The notes: a model not told the origin generated them from the sequence alone. A stretch of DNA of 64,000 bases from Polaribacter sp. Hel_I_88 (GCF_000687935.1 NZ_JHZZ01000001.1:2316001-2380000); one strand, 5' to 3'. Counted from the first letter of the stretch, positions 1 to 8,811 are shown. Numbers and translations are program-made.

Positions 1-2
1 TT

Positions 3-1502
3 TACAATGTTGATGAGATTAAAAAATCGCCAAAAAACAGAATTCTAATTAATAACGGAATTCATCCAGGAGAATCTGATGGAATTGATGCTTCTATGAT
101 GCTTTTACGCGATATAGTTCAAAATGATTCTTTAAAATCAAAATACGAAAACTCAATCATTTGTGTAATTCCTGTGTACAATATTGGTGGTTCTTTAAAT
201 AGAAATTCGCACTCAAGAGCCAATCAAAATGGTCCTTTGGAATACGGTTTTAGAGGAAATGCCAGGAATTACGATTTAAATAGAGATTTTATAAAACAAG
301 ACACCAAAAATGCAGCTGCTTTTGCAGAAATATTTCATACTGTAAATCCGGATGTTTTTGTGGATAATCATGTGAGTAATGGCGCAGATTATCAATATGC
401 ACTAACACATTTGTTTACGCAACATAATAAATTGGGTGGTAATTTAGGTTCTTTTTTACAAAACGAAATGCGTCCTCAAATTGAAAAATCTTTGCAGGAA
501 AAAGGCATCATCATAACTCCTTATGTAAATGTTTGGGGAAATACACCAGAAGCAGGTTTTTCTCAGTTTTTCGATTCGCCAAGATATTCTACAGGCTACA
601 CAACTCTGTTTAACACTTTAGGGTTAATGGTAGAAACACACATGTTAAAACCGTATAAAATTAGAGTGGAACAAACCTATGAATTGTTGTTTTCTACGTT
701 TGATTTTGCTGAAAAAAACTCCAAAAAAATCAAAGATTTACGAGCAAAAGCAGTCGATAAAATTTTAGCAAAGAAAAAGTATCCAATTCAGTTTTTGGTG
801 GATAAAGAAAATTACAGAACCTTAAACTTTAAAGGGTATGAAGGTGAAATGATTGATAGCAAAGTAACCAATGGAAAACGTTTGTTTTATGATAAAAATA
901 AGCCGTTTGAAAAAGAGGTAAATTATTATGATGAGTTTACAGCAACCAAAGAAATTACCATTCCAAATGCATATATTTTACCAAAAGGTTGGCATGATAT
1001 TGTGGAGCGATTAAACAACAATAACATAGAATATACCAAATTTGAAAAGGATACTATAATTTTAGTTACAGTAAATCATATCAAAGATTTTGAGACAAGA
1101 AATTCGGCTTATGAAGGGCATTATTTGCATTATAACACGTCTATTGTAGCATCTATTGAAAACATCAACTTTAAAAAAGGCGATTTGTACATTCCTACCA
1201 ATCAAAATGGTGTTCGTTATTTGTTAGAAACGTTGGAAGCAGAAGCCACAGATTCGTTTTTTAATTGGAATTTTTTCGATACTATTTTACAGCAAAAAGA
1301 AGGTTATTCTGCCTATGTTTTTGAAGATGTTGCAGCACAATTATTAGCTGAAAACGGAGCGCTTAAAAAAGAATTTGAAGAAAAATTAACGACAGATGAA
1401 GGTTTTGCGAAAAATCCAAGAGCGCAATTAGATTTTATTTATAAAAATTCGCCAAATTATGAACAAGCACATTTACGTTTGCCTGTTTTTAAAATTTATT
1501 AA
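3..1502 (+). CDS. M14 family zinc carboxypeptidase (5' end missing)
   Basis: The reading frame is open from the first complete codon of the window, so the true start lies upstream. The HPGE zinc motif (HxxE of M14 peptidases) is encoded at 63-74, before the first in-frame ATG at 96, which shows that ATG is not the start. A third metal ligand is likely the His of VDNHVSNG (about codon 123). NARNYDLNRDF and the Glu of LMVETHML fit the substrate-binding and catalytic regions. About 500 residues are present. It probably hydrolyses peptides at the cell envelope; the signal peptide cannot be checked. It is followed after 2 bp by a lipoprotein gene, so they are probably cotranscribed. Confidence 0.85.
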   Translation, partial: YNVDEIKKSPKNRILINNGIHPGESDGIDASMMLLRDIVQNDSLKSKYENSIICVIPVYNIGGSLNRNSHSRANQNGPLEYGFRGNARNYDLNRDFIKQDTKNAAAFAEIFHTVNPDVFVDNHVSNGADYQYALTHLFTQHNKLGGNLGSFLQNEMRPQIEKSLQEKGIIITPYVNVWGNTPEAGFSQFFDSPRYSTGYTTLFNTLGLMVETHMLKPYKIRVEQTYELLFSTFDFAEKNSKKIKDLRAKAVDKILAKKKYPIQFLVDKENYRTLNFKGYEGEMIDSKVTNGKRLFYDKNKPFEKEVNYYDEFTATKEITIPNAYILPKGWHDIVERLNNNNIEYTKFEKDTIILVTVNHIKDFETRNSAYEGHYLHYNTSIVASIENINFKKGDLYIPTNQNGVRYLLETLEAEATDSFFNWNFFDTILQQKEGYSAYVFEDVAAQLLAENGALKKEFEEKLTTDEGFAKNPRAQLDFIYKNSPNYEQAHLRLPVFKIY

Positions 1503-1504
1503 GG

Positions 1505-2608
1505 ATGAAAAAAATATCAATGCTAATTGTAATTTCACTGTTTTTTAGTTGTTCTATGTCAAAAATAAAAGAGGAAAAAGCATCCAATTTCTATGTTGGC
1601 ACCTATACAGATGGAGAAAGTGAAGGGATTTACAAATATCAAATCAATGCTGATGGAAAATTGAAACAAATTGGGTTGGTTGCAAAAACGAACAATCCTT
1701 CTTATTTGGCGAAAACAAAAGACAACAAAACCTTATTGGCAGTAGATGAAACCAATGAAAATGGAACAGGTTTTGTAAATTCTTTTAGAATTGAAAAAGA
1801 CAGTTTGGTTTTTGTGAGCAAATCTCAATCTGGAGGCACACATCCTTGTTTTGTTTCTATAAATGATGATAATCAAGTGTTGGTTGCCAATTATTCAGGT
1901 GGAAATGTTGGTATATTAGAAATTGATAATCAAAGTGGATTGACGAATTTATTGGCTGTTCAACAACATGTAGGAAATACTATACATCCAAAACAGCAAA
2001 AACCACATGCACATTTTGCAAAATTCCATCCCACAAAAAACGAAATTATTGCAGTAGATTTAGGAACCAATCAACTTTGGTTTTCAGCTTTTGATGAATT
2101 AAAAAACGAGTTGCAGTTTACCAATCAAAAAACACTGAATATGAATGTTGGTGCAGGACCAAGGCATTTTACATTTCATCCTAATAACAAATGGCTATAT
2201 GTTGTAAATGAGTTGAATAACACTGTTTCTTTGGTCAAAGAAAAAGAGAATTTATATGTGATAGATCAAACAATAGCCATGTTGCCAAAAGATTTTAAGA
2301 ACTATAGCAAAGCAGCAGACATTCATATTTCTAAAGATGGCCAATTTGTATATGCTTCCAATCGCGGATATGAATCGATTGTGATTTACAAAATACATCC
2401 AGAAAATGGGACTTTAAAATTGGTTGGCTTTCAAGATGTGAAAGGCAAACATCCTCGTAATTTTTCATTATCTCCAGATGATAATTTTCTACTAGTTGCC
2501 AATAAAGATTCTAACAATATAGTTAGTTTTAAAAGAGATAATAAATCAGGAAAATTAACTTTTGTGGATGAAATTTTTGCGCCAAATCCTGTTTGTGTTT
2601 TGTTTTGA
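1505..2608 (+). CDS. Lactonase-family beta-propeller lipoprotein (6-phosphogluconolactonase-like)
   Basis: This is a 367-residue protein of the YbhE-type lactonase family (Pfam Lactonase), a seven-bladed propeller with repeated strands such as NFYVGTYTD, HPCFVSIND, GPRHFTFHPNNKWLYVVNE and HPRNFSLSPDDNFLLVANKD. The N-terminus MKKISMLIVISLFFSC ends in a lipobox, so it is probably a lipoprotein. Family members hydrolyse 6-phosphogluconolactone, but a lipid-anchored copy beside a peptidase may act on other lactones or sugars outside the cytoplasm. The start is 2 bp after the peptidase stop, which suggests one transcript. The family call is firm; the substrate is open. Confidence 0.85.
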   Translation: MKKISMLIVISLFFSCSMSKIKEEKASNFYVGTYTDGESEGIYKYQINADGKLKQIGLVAKTNNPSYLAKTKDNKTLLAVDETNENGTGFVNSFRIEKDSLVFVSKSQSGGTHPCFVSINDDNQVLVANYSGGNVGILEIDNQSGLTNLLAVQQHVGNTIHPKQQKPHAHFAKFHPTKNEIIAVDLGTNQLWFSAFDELKNELQFTNQKTLNMNVGAGPRHFTFHPNNKWLYVVNELNNTVSLVKEKENLYVIDQTIAMLPKDFKNYSKAADIHISKDGQFVYASNRGYESIVIYKIHPENGTLKLVGFQDVKGKHPRNFSLSPDDNFLLVANKDSNNIVSFKRDNKSGKLTFVDEIFAPNPVCVLF

Positions 2609-2658
2609 TTGGGTTTTTAATCATTTATAAAATATTGTTAATTAAAAAAAAATGAAAT

Positions 2659-3438
2659 ATGTTAGAAGATGAAAATGGGAATAAACATGAGAATTATGAA
2701 ATTTTAAATTTAATTGGTTATGGATTATCAAAATTTAACAATAGTTTTATTAAAGAATTCGGGTTTACAACAAAAACAGCTTTTTATGAATACTTTGTCA
2801 AGATAGGTATTGTTAAAACTGGAAGTGTTGTTAAAAATAGAATGGATTTATTTGATCCATTTTTTCCACAAAATGGAAGAAAAGGTTGGTGGCAAAAAGG
2901 AGATGCCTATATTCATAGAAAAGATTTAATAGACAATCTCTTTGGAAAAGAAAACGTAAAAGGTTTTTCTAATATTGTTAAACTTTATTTAAAGGAAAAT
3001 TATAAAATAAACAATATTTTTATAAATGTGAAACCTATACTGAAGTCAAGATTTAGAAAATTACAGGAAACAGGTTTAGAAGCAGAATTATATTTTATTA
3101 ATAACTTTGGCTTAATTCCAGAGTTCCATAATGGTAAACTCGAAGATGCAAGGCTATTTGGTGATGGTTATGATTTTCAAGTTGATGTTAATGATAATTC
3201 TTATCTAGCTGAAATAAAAGGAATTAGAAACAGTAAAGGTTTATTTAGAATGACAGAAAAAGAATATGAAAAAGCACAGGAATACAAATCTGATTATTTA
3301 ATCACTTTGGTTTTAAATTTAAATGATAAACCAAAATTTAAAATAATTGAAAATCCTGTAAAGAATTTATCTTTTAAAAAGATTAATATTCCATCAAAAG
3401 TAACAGTTGAATATCATCTAGAAAAAGAAATTTTTTAG
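2659..3438 (+). CDS. DUF3883 domain protein (PD-(D/E)XK-like fold)
   Basis: This 259-residue protein has an unrecognised N-terminal half. The C-terminal half matches the DUF3883 (NOV C-terminal) pattern: ETGLEAELYFINNFG, then GDGYDFQV, then YLAEIKGIR, then MTEKEYEKAQEYKSDYLITLVLNL. The D...ExK arrangement in GYD and EIKG resembles a restriction-endonuclease-like active site. DUF3883 is often found in defence and nucleic-acid-related genes. Here it stands in a small accessory patch with a zinc-ribbon protein 15 bp downstream and a DUF1016 nuclease further on. The function is not known; a stand-alone nuclease or accessory defence role is only inferred. Confidence 0.7.
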   Translation: MLEDENGNKHENYEILNLIGYGLSKFNNSFIKEFGFTTKTAFYEYFVKIGIVKTGSVVKNRMDLFDPFFPQNGRKGWWQKGDAYIHRKDLIDNLFGKENVKGFSNIVKLYLKENYKINNIFINVKPILKSRFRKLQETGLEAELYFINNFGLIPEFHNGKLEDARLFGDGYDFQVDVNDNSYLAEIKGIRNSKGLFRMTEKEYEKAQEYKSDYLITLVLNLNDKPKFKIIENPVKNLSFKKINIPSKVTVEYHLEKEIF

Positions 3439-3453
3439 CAATTTATTACAATC

Positions 3454-3645
3454 ATGGACGATTTTTCAATCTCAGAAATCAAAACAGTTTTAGACCCTCC
3501 AATCATAATTAATTTTGTGGATGAAATTAATTGCCCAATTTGCGATATAGAAATTGATGTCAAAAATAAAATTGTTGATAATGGAAGTTTTGTTTATTGT
3601 GAAGATTGTAATCACAAAATTATTTTTGAAATAACAAAAATTTGA
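3454..3645 (+). CDS. Small zinc-ribbon protein
   Basis: This 63-residue protein has two CxxC knuckles (CPIC near residue 27 and CEDC near residue 49) separated by about 20 residues, the spacing of a zinc ribbon. The N-terminus is acidic. It starts 15 bp after the DUF3883 gene, so it is likely cotranscribed with it. No family is recognised. A metal-binding adaptor is the simplest reading. Confidence 0.6.
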   Translation: MDDFSISEIKTVLDPPIIINFVDEINCPICDIEIDVKNKIVDNGSFVYCEDCNHKIIFEITKI

Positions 3646-3735
3646 GAATTGTAAATAACGATTATAATTGAGAACTTAAAATAGTCAATGAAAACTAATT
3701 ATAGTTATTAAATCATCATAATAATTTAAATACAA

Positions 3736-4005
3736 ATGTTAGAATATAAAGAAAAAATTATTTTTCTAGAACAGGAATTAGCAAGTGAAAGCTTGAATTA
3801 TGCTGATAGTTTTAAGACTGATATTTTAATTTTTATAGATGAATTTAATTCTGAAAACCCCGTTTTAGGTTTTTTAAACGATTTATCTTCATTTGACGAA
3901 ATTACTCTTTGGATTGAGAGGTTGACATCAAGAATTGTCCTAAAATTTGATGATGAAAACGAAAGTATAAACGATTTTATTTACGATTATATTGTTTTAG
4001 GATAA
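3736..4005 (+). CDS. Hypothetical acidic protein
   Basis: This is an 89-residue acidic, helix-prone protein, rich in Asp/Glu with regular hydrophobic positions, as in DSFKTDILIFIDEF and NDFIYDYIVLG. No family is recognised. It lies between the zinc-ribbon gene and a decayed fragment of the SulP gene end. Small acidic proteins of this kind can be immunity or inhibitor proteins, but nothing here proves that. Confidence 0.45.
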   Translation: MLEYKEKIIFLEQELASESLNYADSFKTDILIFIDEFNSENPVLGFLNDLSSFDEITLWIERLTSRIVLKFDDENESINDFIYDYIVLG

Positions 4006-4021
4006 CTTGTTAAAATGACCA

Positions 4022-4092
4022 AATTCTCTAAAACTTATACTCATCCAAAAGATTTTAGAAACTTCTGTGGATTTGCATCTAAATGTAAACCT
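4022..4092 (-). pseudogene. Decayed duplicate of the SulP gene 3' end
   Basis: This stretch aligns over about 70 bases with 5281-5348, the 3' end of the intact SulP gene, in the same orientation. Read on the minus strand it gives HLDANPQKFLKSFG where SulP has HLAANPEKFPKPLGEYKF. One extra base after the GGA codon shifts the frame, so the tail runs into TGA. No SulP-like sequence is seen further upstream of it. It is a remnant, not a gene, and it marks a past duplication or insertion next to the transporter. Confidence 0.75.
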
Positions 4093-4151
4093 TTTATGTA
4101 AATTTATTTTACAGTATCTTTAACTGAATTGATGAATGTAAAAGCCATAAA

Positions 4152-5162
4152 ATGACTAAAAAAATAACAAACAATAATTTTCATTCTCAAATTGTAGATT
4201 TATTACAATCAGCAAGAACTAAAGTTTTACGTTCTGTAAACCAAACAATGGTAATTACTTATTTTGAAATAGGTAAAATGATTATTGAAGAAGAACAAGG
4301 AGGTAAAATGCGAGCAGGTTATGGAAAAGAGATTATAAAAGAACTTTCACTTCTTCTTACAGAAAAATTTGGTAAAGGTTTTTCTGAAAGAAATATAGAA
4401 CAAATGAGACAATTTTACAACTCATACTCAAAACCGCAGACACTGTCTGCGGAATCTGAAAAAGCTTTAAAATTCAATTTAAGTTGGTCTCATTATTTAA
4501 AATTAATGCGAATTGATGATGAAAATGAGCGTAAATTTTATGAAATAGAAAGTTTTAAAAACAACTGGAGTGTTAGAGAATTACAAAGACAATTTGATGC
4601 AGCATTATATACAAGGTTGGTTTTAAGCAGAGATAAAATTAAAGTAAAAGAATTATCTGTAAAAGGACTCGTTTTAGAAAGTCCAAAAGATGCAATTAAA
4701 GATCCTTATATTTTAGAATTTATTGGTTTGCCTGAACATTCGGTTTATTCAGAGAATGATTTAGAGCAAGAAATTATAAACAAATTAGAACATTTTTTAT
4801 TAGAATTAGGCAATGGATTTACATTTGTTGCGAGACAAAAAAGAATTTCTTTTGATGAAAAACATTTTAGAATCGATTTGGTTTTTTATAATAGATTACT
4901 AAAATGTTTTGTACTGATAGATTTGAAAATAGGAGAATTAAAACATCAAGATTTAGGGCAAATGCAAATGTATGTCAACTATTATGACAGAGAAATAAAG
5001 TTAGAAGATGAAAATAAAACCATTGGAATTGTTTTATGTCGAGATAAAAGTGAATCTGTTGTAGAATATACATTACCAGAAAATAACGAACAAATTTTTG
5101 CTAGCAAGTACAAAACAGTTTTGCCAAGCAAAGAGGATTTGAAGTCTTTAATTACAGCATAA
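4152..5162 (+). CDS. DUF1016 / PDDEXK nuclease domain protein (YhcG-like)
   Basis: This 336-residue protein has the two-part layout of the YhcG/DUF1016 family. The N-terminal domain holds VNQTMVITYFEIGKMIIEEEQGG and GKGFSERNIEQMRQFY. The C-terminal PD-(D/E)XK domain holds FRIDLVFYNRLLKCFVLIDLKIG, with the catalytic D...DLK pattern. The family is widespread on mobile and accessory DNA and is predicted to act on DNA; the role is unproven. The gene stands alone between the SulP remnant and the intact SulP gene, which suggests it arrived with the rearrangement. Confidence 0.85.
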   Translation: MTKKITNNNFHSQIVDLLQSARTKVLRSVNQTMVITYFEIGKMIIEEEQGGKMRAGYGKEIIKELSLLLTEKFGKGFSERNIEQMRQFYNSYSKPQTLSAESEKALKFNLSWSHYLKLMRIDDENERKFYEIESFKNNWSVRELQRQFDAALYTRLVLSRDKIKVKELSVKGLVLESPKDAIKDPYILEFIGLPEHSVYSENDLEQEIINKLEHFLLELGNGFTFVARQKRISFDEKHFRIDLVFYNRLLKCFVLIDLKIGELKHQDLGQMQMYVNYYDREIKLEDENKTIGIVLCRDKSESVVEYTLPENNEQIFASKYKTVLPSKEDLKSLITA

Positions 5163-5225
5163 AAAAATGTAGCTTATTAGAATTTAGTTTCAAATTTAAA
5201 ATCAATTGGATAAAATTTAGAACAA

Positions 5226-5252
5226 AAAAATCCAAGACAAAGTCTCGGATTT
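5226..5252 (-). terminator. Rho-independent terminator after SulP
   Basis: A hairpin with arms AAATCC.AGAC and GTCT.GGATTT (one mismatch) is followed on the minus strand by a run of T. It lies about 35 bases beyond the SulP stop. It may also stop the converging DUF1016 transcript. Confidence 0.65.
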
Positions 5253-5285
5253 CTAATATTATATAGTTTATAAATCAATCAATTC

Positions 5286-6947
5286 CTAAAACTTATACTC
5301 TCCTAAAGGTTTTGGAAACTTCTCTGGATTTGCAGCTAAATGATAACGAGGATCATCTATATCTTCTACAATAATATCTGTAAAAATTGGGCTAGCTTTA
5401 TAGAGTAAAACCTTACAATCTTCACTTAAATGTTTTAGAATTATTTTCTTGTTAGCAGCTTGGTATTTTTCAACCAAAGCAAAAATAGCTTCAATAGCAG
5501 AATGATCTGAAACACGTGCTTCTACAAAATCAATTTCTACGTTATCTGGGTCATTTTTAACATCGAATTTTTCGTTGAAAGCAGCAATACTTCCAAAAAA
5601 TAAAGGTCCCCAAATTTCGTACACTTTGGTTCCATCTTCTCTAAAACGCTTTCTAGCTCTAATTTTCTTCGCATTTTCCCATGCAAAAGCTAAAGCAGAA
5701 ATAATAACACCTACAAAAACTGCAATCGCTAAATCGTAAATTACAGTAACAGCAGAAACTGTAATTAAAACAAAAGCATCCGATTTTGGAATTTTCTTTA
5801 AAATTCTAAAACTAGACCAAGCAAAAGTTTCAATCACCATCATAAACATCACCCCAATTAACGCTGCAATTGGTACTTGTTCAATTAATTTATCAGTAAA
5901 AAGAATAAAGGTTAATAAGGTAATTGCCATCATAATTCCAGACAAACGTCCACGTCCACCAGCATTAATGTTGATGACTGTTTGCCCAATCATTCCACAA
6001 CCACCTGTTCCACCAAAAAGACCGCTTAAAATATTTCCAGCACCTTGAGCTACGCATTCTTTATTTCCATTTCCTCTGGTTTCTGTTAATTCATCTACCA
6101 AGTTCATTGTCATTAAAGATTCAATTAAACCCACAGAAGCTGCTAAAAAAGCAAAAGGTAAAATAAAAGTAAGTGTATCTAAATTAAAAGGTAAGTTTTG
6201 CCAAAGTTCTACATTTGGAGTTGGGAATTCGCCTTTTAAACCAGTTCCTCCACCCTCTATAATATAAGAGCCTACTGTAGAAACGTCCATTCCAGAAAAA
6301 ACCACAATTCCTGTAGTTACTAAAATAGCCGTTAAAGAAGCCGGTAATTTTTTAGTAATTTTTGGTAACACCCAAATAATTGCCATAGTTAAAGCTACCA
6401 AACCTAGCATAATATAGAGTTCTGTGCCTTGCATATAAGAACTTACGTATGTTTTTACACCATCTGCAGAAACTTCTAAAGATTTGTGTGTAAACATTTT
6501 TACTTGTGCCCAAAAAATTACGATAGCTAATCCGTTTACAAAACCCATCATTACAGAATGAGGAATTAAACGCACAAAACGCCCTAATTTAAAAACACCT
6601 GCCAAAATTTGAATAACGCCCATTAAAATAACACAAGCCAACAAATAAAAATAACCCATATTATCAATTGGCGTATCAAACAACATTCCTTTTGTGTGTC
6701 CTTCAGCAATCATGGTTACAAAAATAACAGCAACTGCACCAGCTGCACCAGAAATTAAACCTGGTCGTCCACCAAAAATAGCTGTAATTAAACCAATAAT
6801 AAATGCACCAGAAAGCGCCACTAAAGGATCTATTTGTGCTACAAATGCAAAAGCTACTACTTCAGGAATCATAGCAAGCGAAACTGTAATTCCTGCTAAA
6901 ACATCGTCTTTTGCGTTTGGCGTTATTTTTTTGATAAAATTTGTCAT
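5286..6947 (-). CDS. SulP family inorganic anion transporter with STAS domain
   Basis: This 553-residue inner-membrane transporter has about 10-14 hydrophobic segments. SulP signatures include the N-terminal AGITVSLAMIPEVVAFAF and the conserved GLFGGTGGCGMIGQTVININ. A cytoplasmic STAS domain fills the last ~120 residues. Family members carry sulfate, bicarbonate or other anions; this one is not resolved. The start is set at MTNFIKK (6947) and not at the longer 6977 start, because a perfect TATCTTTG -7 box lies at 6975-6982. Its 3' end is duplicated as a remnant at 4022-4092. Confidence 0.88.
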   Translation of the reverse strand: MTNFIKKITPNAKDDVLAGITVSLAMIPEVVAFAFVAQIDPLVALSGAFIIGLITAIFGGRPGLISGAAGAVAVIFVTMIAEGHTKGMLFDTPIDNMGYFYLLACVILMGVIQILAGVFKLGRFVRLIPHSVMMGFVNGLAIVIFWAQVKMFTHKSLEVSADGVKTYVSSYMQGTELYIMLGLVALTMAIIWVLPKITKKLPASLTAILVTTGIVVFSGMDVSTVGSYIIEGGGTGLKGEFPTPNVELWQNLPFNLDTLTFILPFAFLAASVGLIESLMTMNLVDELTETRGNGNKECVAQGAGNILSGLFGGTGGCGMIGQTVININAGGRGRLSGIMMAITLLTFILFTDKLIEQVPIAALIGVMFMMVIETFAWSSFRILKKIPKSDAFVLITVSAVTVIYDLAIAVFVGVIISALAFAWENAKKIRARKRFREDGTKVYEIWGPLFFGSIAAFNEKFDVKNDPDNVEIDFVEARVSDHSAIEAIFALVEKYQAANKKIILKHLSEDCKVLLYKASPIFTDIIVEDIDDPRYHLAANPEKFPKPLGEYKF

Positions 6948-6974
6948 TGTATTTAGCTTATTTTTAGAAGGGGG

Positions 6975-6982
6975 CAAAGATA
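6975..6982 (-). promoter_or_regulatory. -7 box of the SulP promoter
   Basis: TATCTTTG on the minus strand matches the Bacteroidetes TAnnTTTG consensus. It predicts transcription starting near 6968 and a leader of about 20 bases before the ATG at 6947. This decides the SulP start. Confidence 0.6.
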
Positions 6983-7000
6983 GAATGTTTTTTTAGAAAA

Positions 7001-7597
7001 CTAGAAATCTTTATAAGTATCGTACACTAATTTAATATTTGCATAGGTATTTTGCAAGGCTTCTTTAGTTTGATGCTCATTTTTGAAAACAACATCTGTA
7101 ATTCCTTCTTCAAGTTGTGGTTTTAAATCGCCTTTAAAATCAGAAATCATTAAAAACCAATGTGTTTCTTTTAATCGAATTCCGTTTTGAAAATAAATAT
7201 GATAGGTAATGAGTAGTTTTTTTTCGATGGATACATTACAAATGCCACATTCTTCTTCAACTTCTCTGATGGCAGCAGTTTCAATCGTTTCGCCTTTTTC
7301 GATTCTTCCTTTTGGTAAATCCCAAATATTATTTCTATAAATAAAAAGGACTTCTTTTTCATCATTTAAAACCAAACCACCAGCAGCAGGAACCACTTTT
7401 AGGTTCTTTAAAAAGGAGTTCCAATCGTTTTCTAAATCTACAGAATAGAGGTTGATGCCTTTAATATTTTCATTTTGAAGCTTGTAAACGATTTCATCAA
7501 AAGCAATATCTTTAAAAAGATATACAGGAAAATTATTTTCTTTTTTCGACGAAGATGTTACAATTATTGGTTTATCATTTATAAAAACTTTATACAT
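7001..7597 (-). CDS. NUDIX hydrolase
   Basis: This protein of about 198 residues carries a full Nudix box, GRIEKGETIETAAIREVEEECG (G-x5-E-x7-REUxEExGU), near its middle. It is preceded by a beta-rich N-terminal segment beginning MYKVFINDKPI. It should hydrolyse a nucleoside-diphosphate derivative; the substrate is unknown. The ATG at 7597 is preferred because it gives a short leader after the -7 box at 7616-7623. An ATG at 7606 (MSQMYK) is possible. It is divergent from pyrE with interlocked starts, a gene order common in flavobacteria. Confidence 0.85.
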   Translation of the reverse strand: MYKVFINDKPIIVTSSSKKENNFPVYLFKDIAFDEIVYKLQNENIKGINLYSVDLENDWNSFLKNLKVVPAAGGLVLNDEKEVLFIYRNNIWDLPKGRIEKGETIETAAIREVEEECGICNVSIEKKLLITYHIYFQNGIRLKETHWFLMISDFKGDLKPQLEEGITDVVFKNEHQTKEALQNTYANIKLVYDTYKDF

Positions 7598-7623
7598 TTG
7601 CGACATGATTAGGAACAAAGATA
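7593..7623. promoter_or_regulatory. Interlocked divergent promoters of pyrE and the nudix gene
   Basis: A plus-strand TACATTTG (7593-7600) sits 4 bases before the pyrE ATG. A minus-strand TATCTTTG (7616-7623) lies inside pyrE codons 4-7. Both fit TAnnTTTG. Each gene's -7 box is therefore inside or against the other gene's first codons. The pyrE transcript would be nearly leaderless. Confidence 0.55.
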
Positions 7624-8246
7624 CTTCAAAAAAAACGGCTGAACTTTTATTGCAAATAAAAGCGATTAAATTAAATCCAAGCGAACCTTTTCAGTGGGCT
7701 TCTGGTTGGAAATCTCCTATTTATTGTGATAATAGGATAACACTTTCTTACCCTTCTGTTCGTGTCTTTCTAAAAGAAGAAATTGCTAAAATTACAGAAT
7801 TAGAGTATGGCAAGCCAGATGTTATTGCAGGTGTTGCCACTGGTGCCATTGCTATTGGTATTTTAGTAGCGCAAGAATTGGGTGTGCCTTTTGTATATGT
7901 TAGGCCAGAACCAAAATCTCATGGTAGAAAAAACCAAATTGAAGGGCATTTAGAACGTGGACAAAATGTGGTGGTTATCGAAGATTTAATTAGCACAGGA
8001 AACAGTAGTTTAAATGCGGTTGCAGCTTTAAAAGAAGCTGGTGCTGTTGTAAAAGGAATGGTGGCTATTTTTTCTTACGGATTTGATGTAGCTACTCAAA
8101 ATTTTAAGGAGAAAAACATTGCATTAAAAACATTAAGTAACTACGAAAACTTGTTAGAGCAAGCCTTAGATAGTAATTATATTTCTGAAAAAGAATTGCT
8201 TACCTTGCAAGAATGGAGAGCAAATCCTAGTCAGTGGAAACAATAA
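7605..8246 (+). CDS. pyrE: Orotate phosphoribosyltransferase
   Basis: This 213-residue enzyme of pyrimidine synthesis makes OMP from orotate and PRPP in the cytoplasm. The PRPP-binding signature VVVIEDLISTGNS is present near residue 125, and the family N-terminal motif FQWASGWKSPIYCDNR near residue 30. The length is normal. Its ATG overlaps an alternative ATG of the divergent nudix gene in a CATG palindrome. An SRPBCC gene follows after 18 bp, as is usual in the Flavobacteriaceae. Confidence 0.96.
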   Translation: MIRNKDTSKKTAELLLQIKAIKLNPSEPFQWASGWKSPIYCDNRITLSYPSVRVFLKEEIAKITELEYGKPDVIAGVATGAIAIGILVAQELGVPFVYVRPEPKSHGRKNQIEGHLERGQNVVVIEDLISTGNSSLNAVAALKEAGAVVKGMVAIFSYGFDVATQNFKEKNIALKTLSNYENLLEQALDSNYISEKELLTLQEWRANPSQWKQ

Positions 8247-8264
8247 ATAAAAAATCAATCAAAA

Positions 8265-8654
8265 ATGAATATTGAAGGTAATAAAGTAATTGTACAGAAA
8301 TCTCAAAAAGAAACATTCGAGTTTTTATCAGATTTAAAGAATTTTGAGCAATTAATGCCAGCATCTATCCAAAAATTTGAAGTTGAAGGAGATTCTTTTA
8401 TTTTTGGTTTAAAAGGAATGCCAGAAATTAGATTGGTTTTAAAGGATTCCACACCATATTCTAACATTACATTAGGGGCTGCTAGTAGCAAATTAGATTT
8501 TCAGTTAGTAGCAGATATTGCTACTATTAATGACACTTCAAGTGAAGTTCAATTAGAATTTAATGGAAAATTTAATGCAATGATGGCAATGATGGTAAAA
8601 AAACCTTTGAATAGTTTTATTGAAACCTTAACAGCTAATTTACAAAAGGTTTAG
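8265..8654 (+). CDS. SRPBCC family protein
   Basis: This is a 129-residue START-like (SRPBCC) protein, with a helix-grip pattern from VIVQKSQKETFEFLSDLKNFEQLMP to the C-terminal helix VKKPLNSFIETLTANLQKV. Members bind hydrophobic ligands. It lies 18 bp after pyrE, a pairing typical of flavobacteria, and is probably cotranscribed. The ligand is unknown. Confidence 0.75.
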   Translation: MNIEGNKVIVQKSQKETFEFLSDLKNFEQLMPASIQKFEVEGDSFIFGLKGMPEIRLVLKDSTPYSNITLGAASSKLDFQLVADIATINDTSSEVQLEFNGKFNAMMAMMVKKPLNSFIETLTANLQKV

Positions 8655-8751
8655 GCGATAGAAATATAAAATTAAAATTCTGAATAAATTCAAATAATTA
8701 AACGATTTCATAATTGTTCAAGTTAGTGAAATCCTATTTAACATTTTAAGA

Positions 8752-8774
8752 GAAGAAATTCGTGAATTCGTGGC
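8752..8774. repeat. Dispersed GAATTCGTGGC-type repeat
   Basis: The intergenic stretch holds ATTCGTG followed by AATTCGTGGC. The same GAATTCGTGGC core ends a long palindrome at 40284-40330, and a weaker relative is at 25361-25392. It looks like a member of a dispersed intergenic repeat family. Confidence 0.4.
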
Positions 8775-8811
8775 TAATTTGTAAAAATTTTGTGTTTTTA
8801 CAATGATAATT

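Noticed and set aside
6694..6996. Plus-strand 100-codon frame over the SulP start
   Set aside because: Antisense shadow of the SulP membrane segments, Ala/Thr/Ile-rich, covering the SulP promoter.
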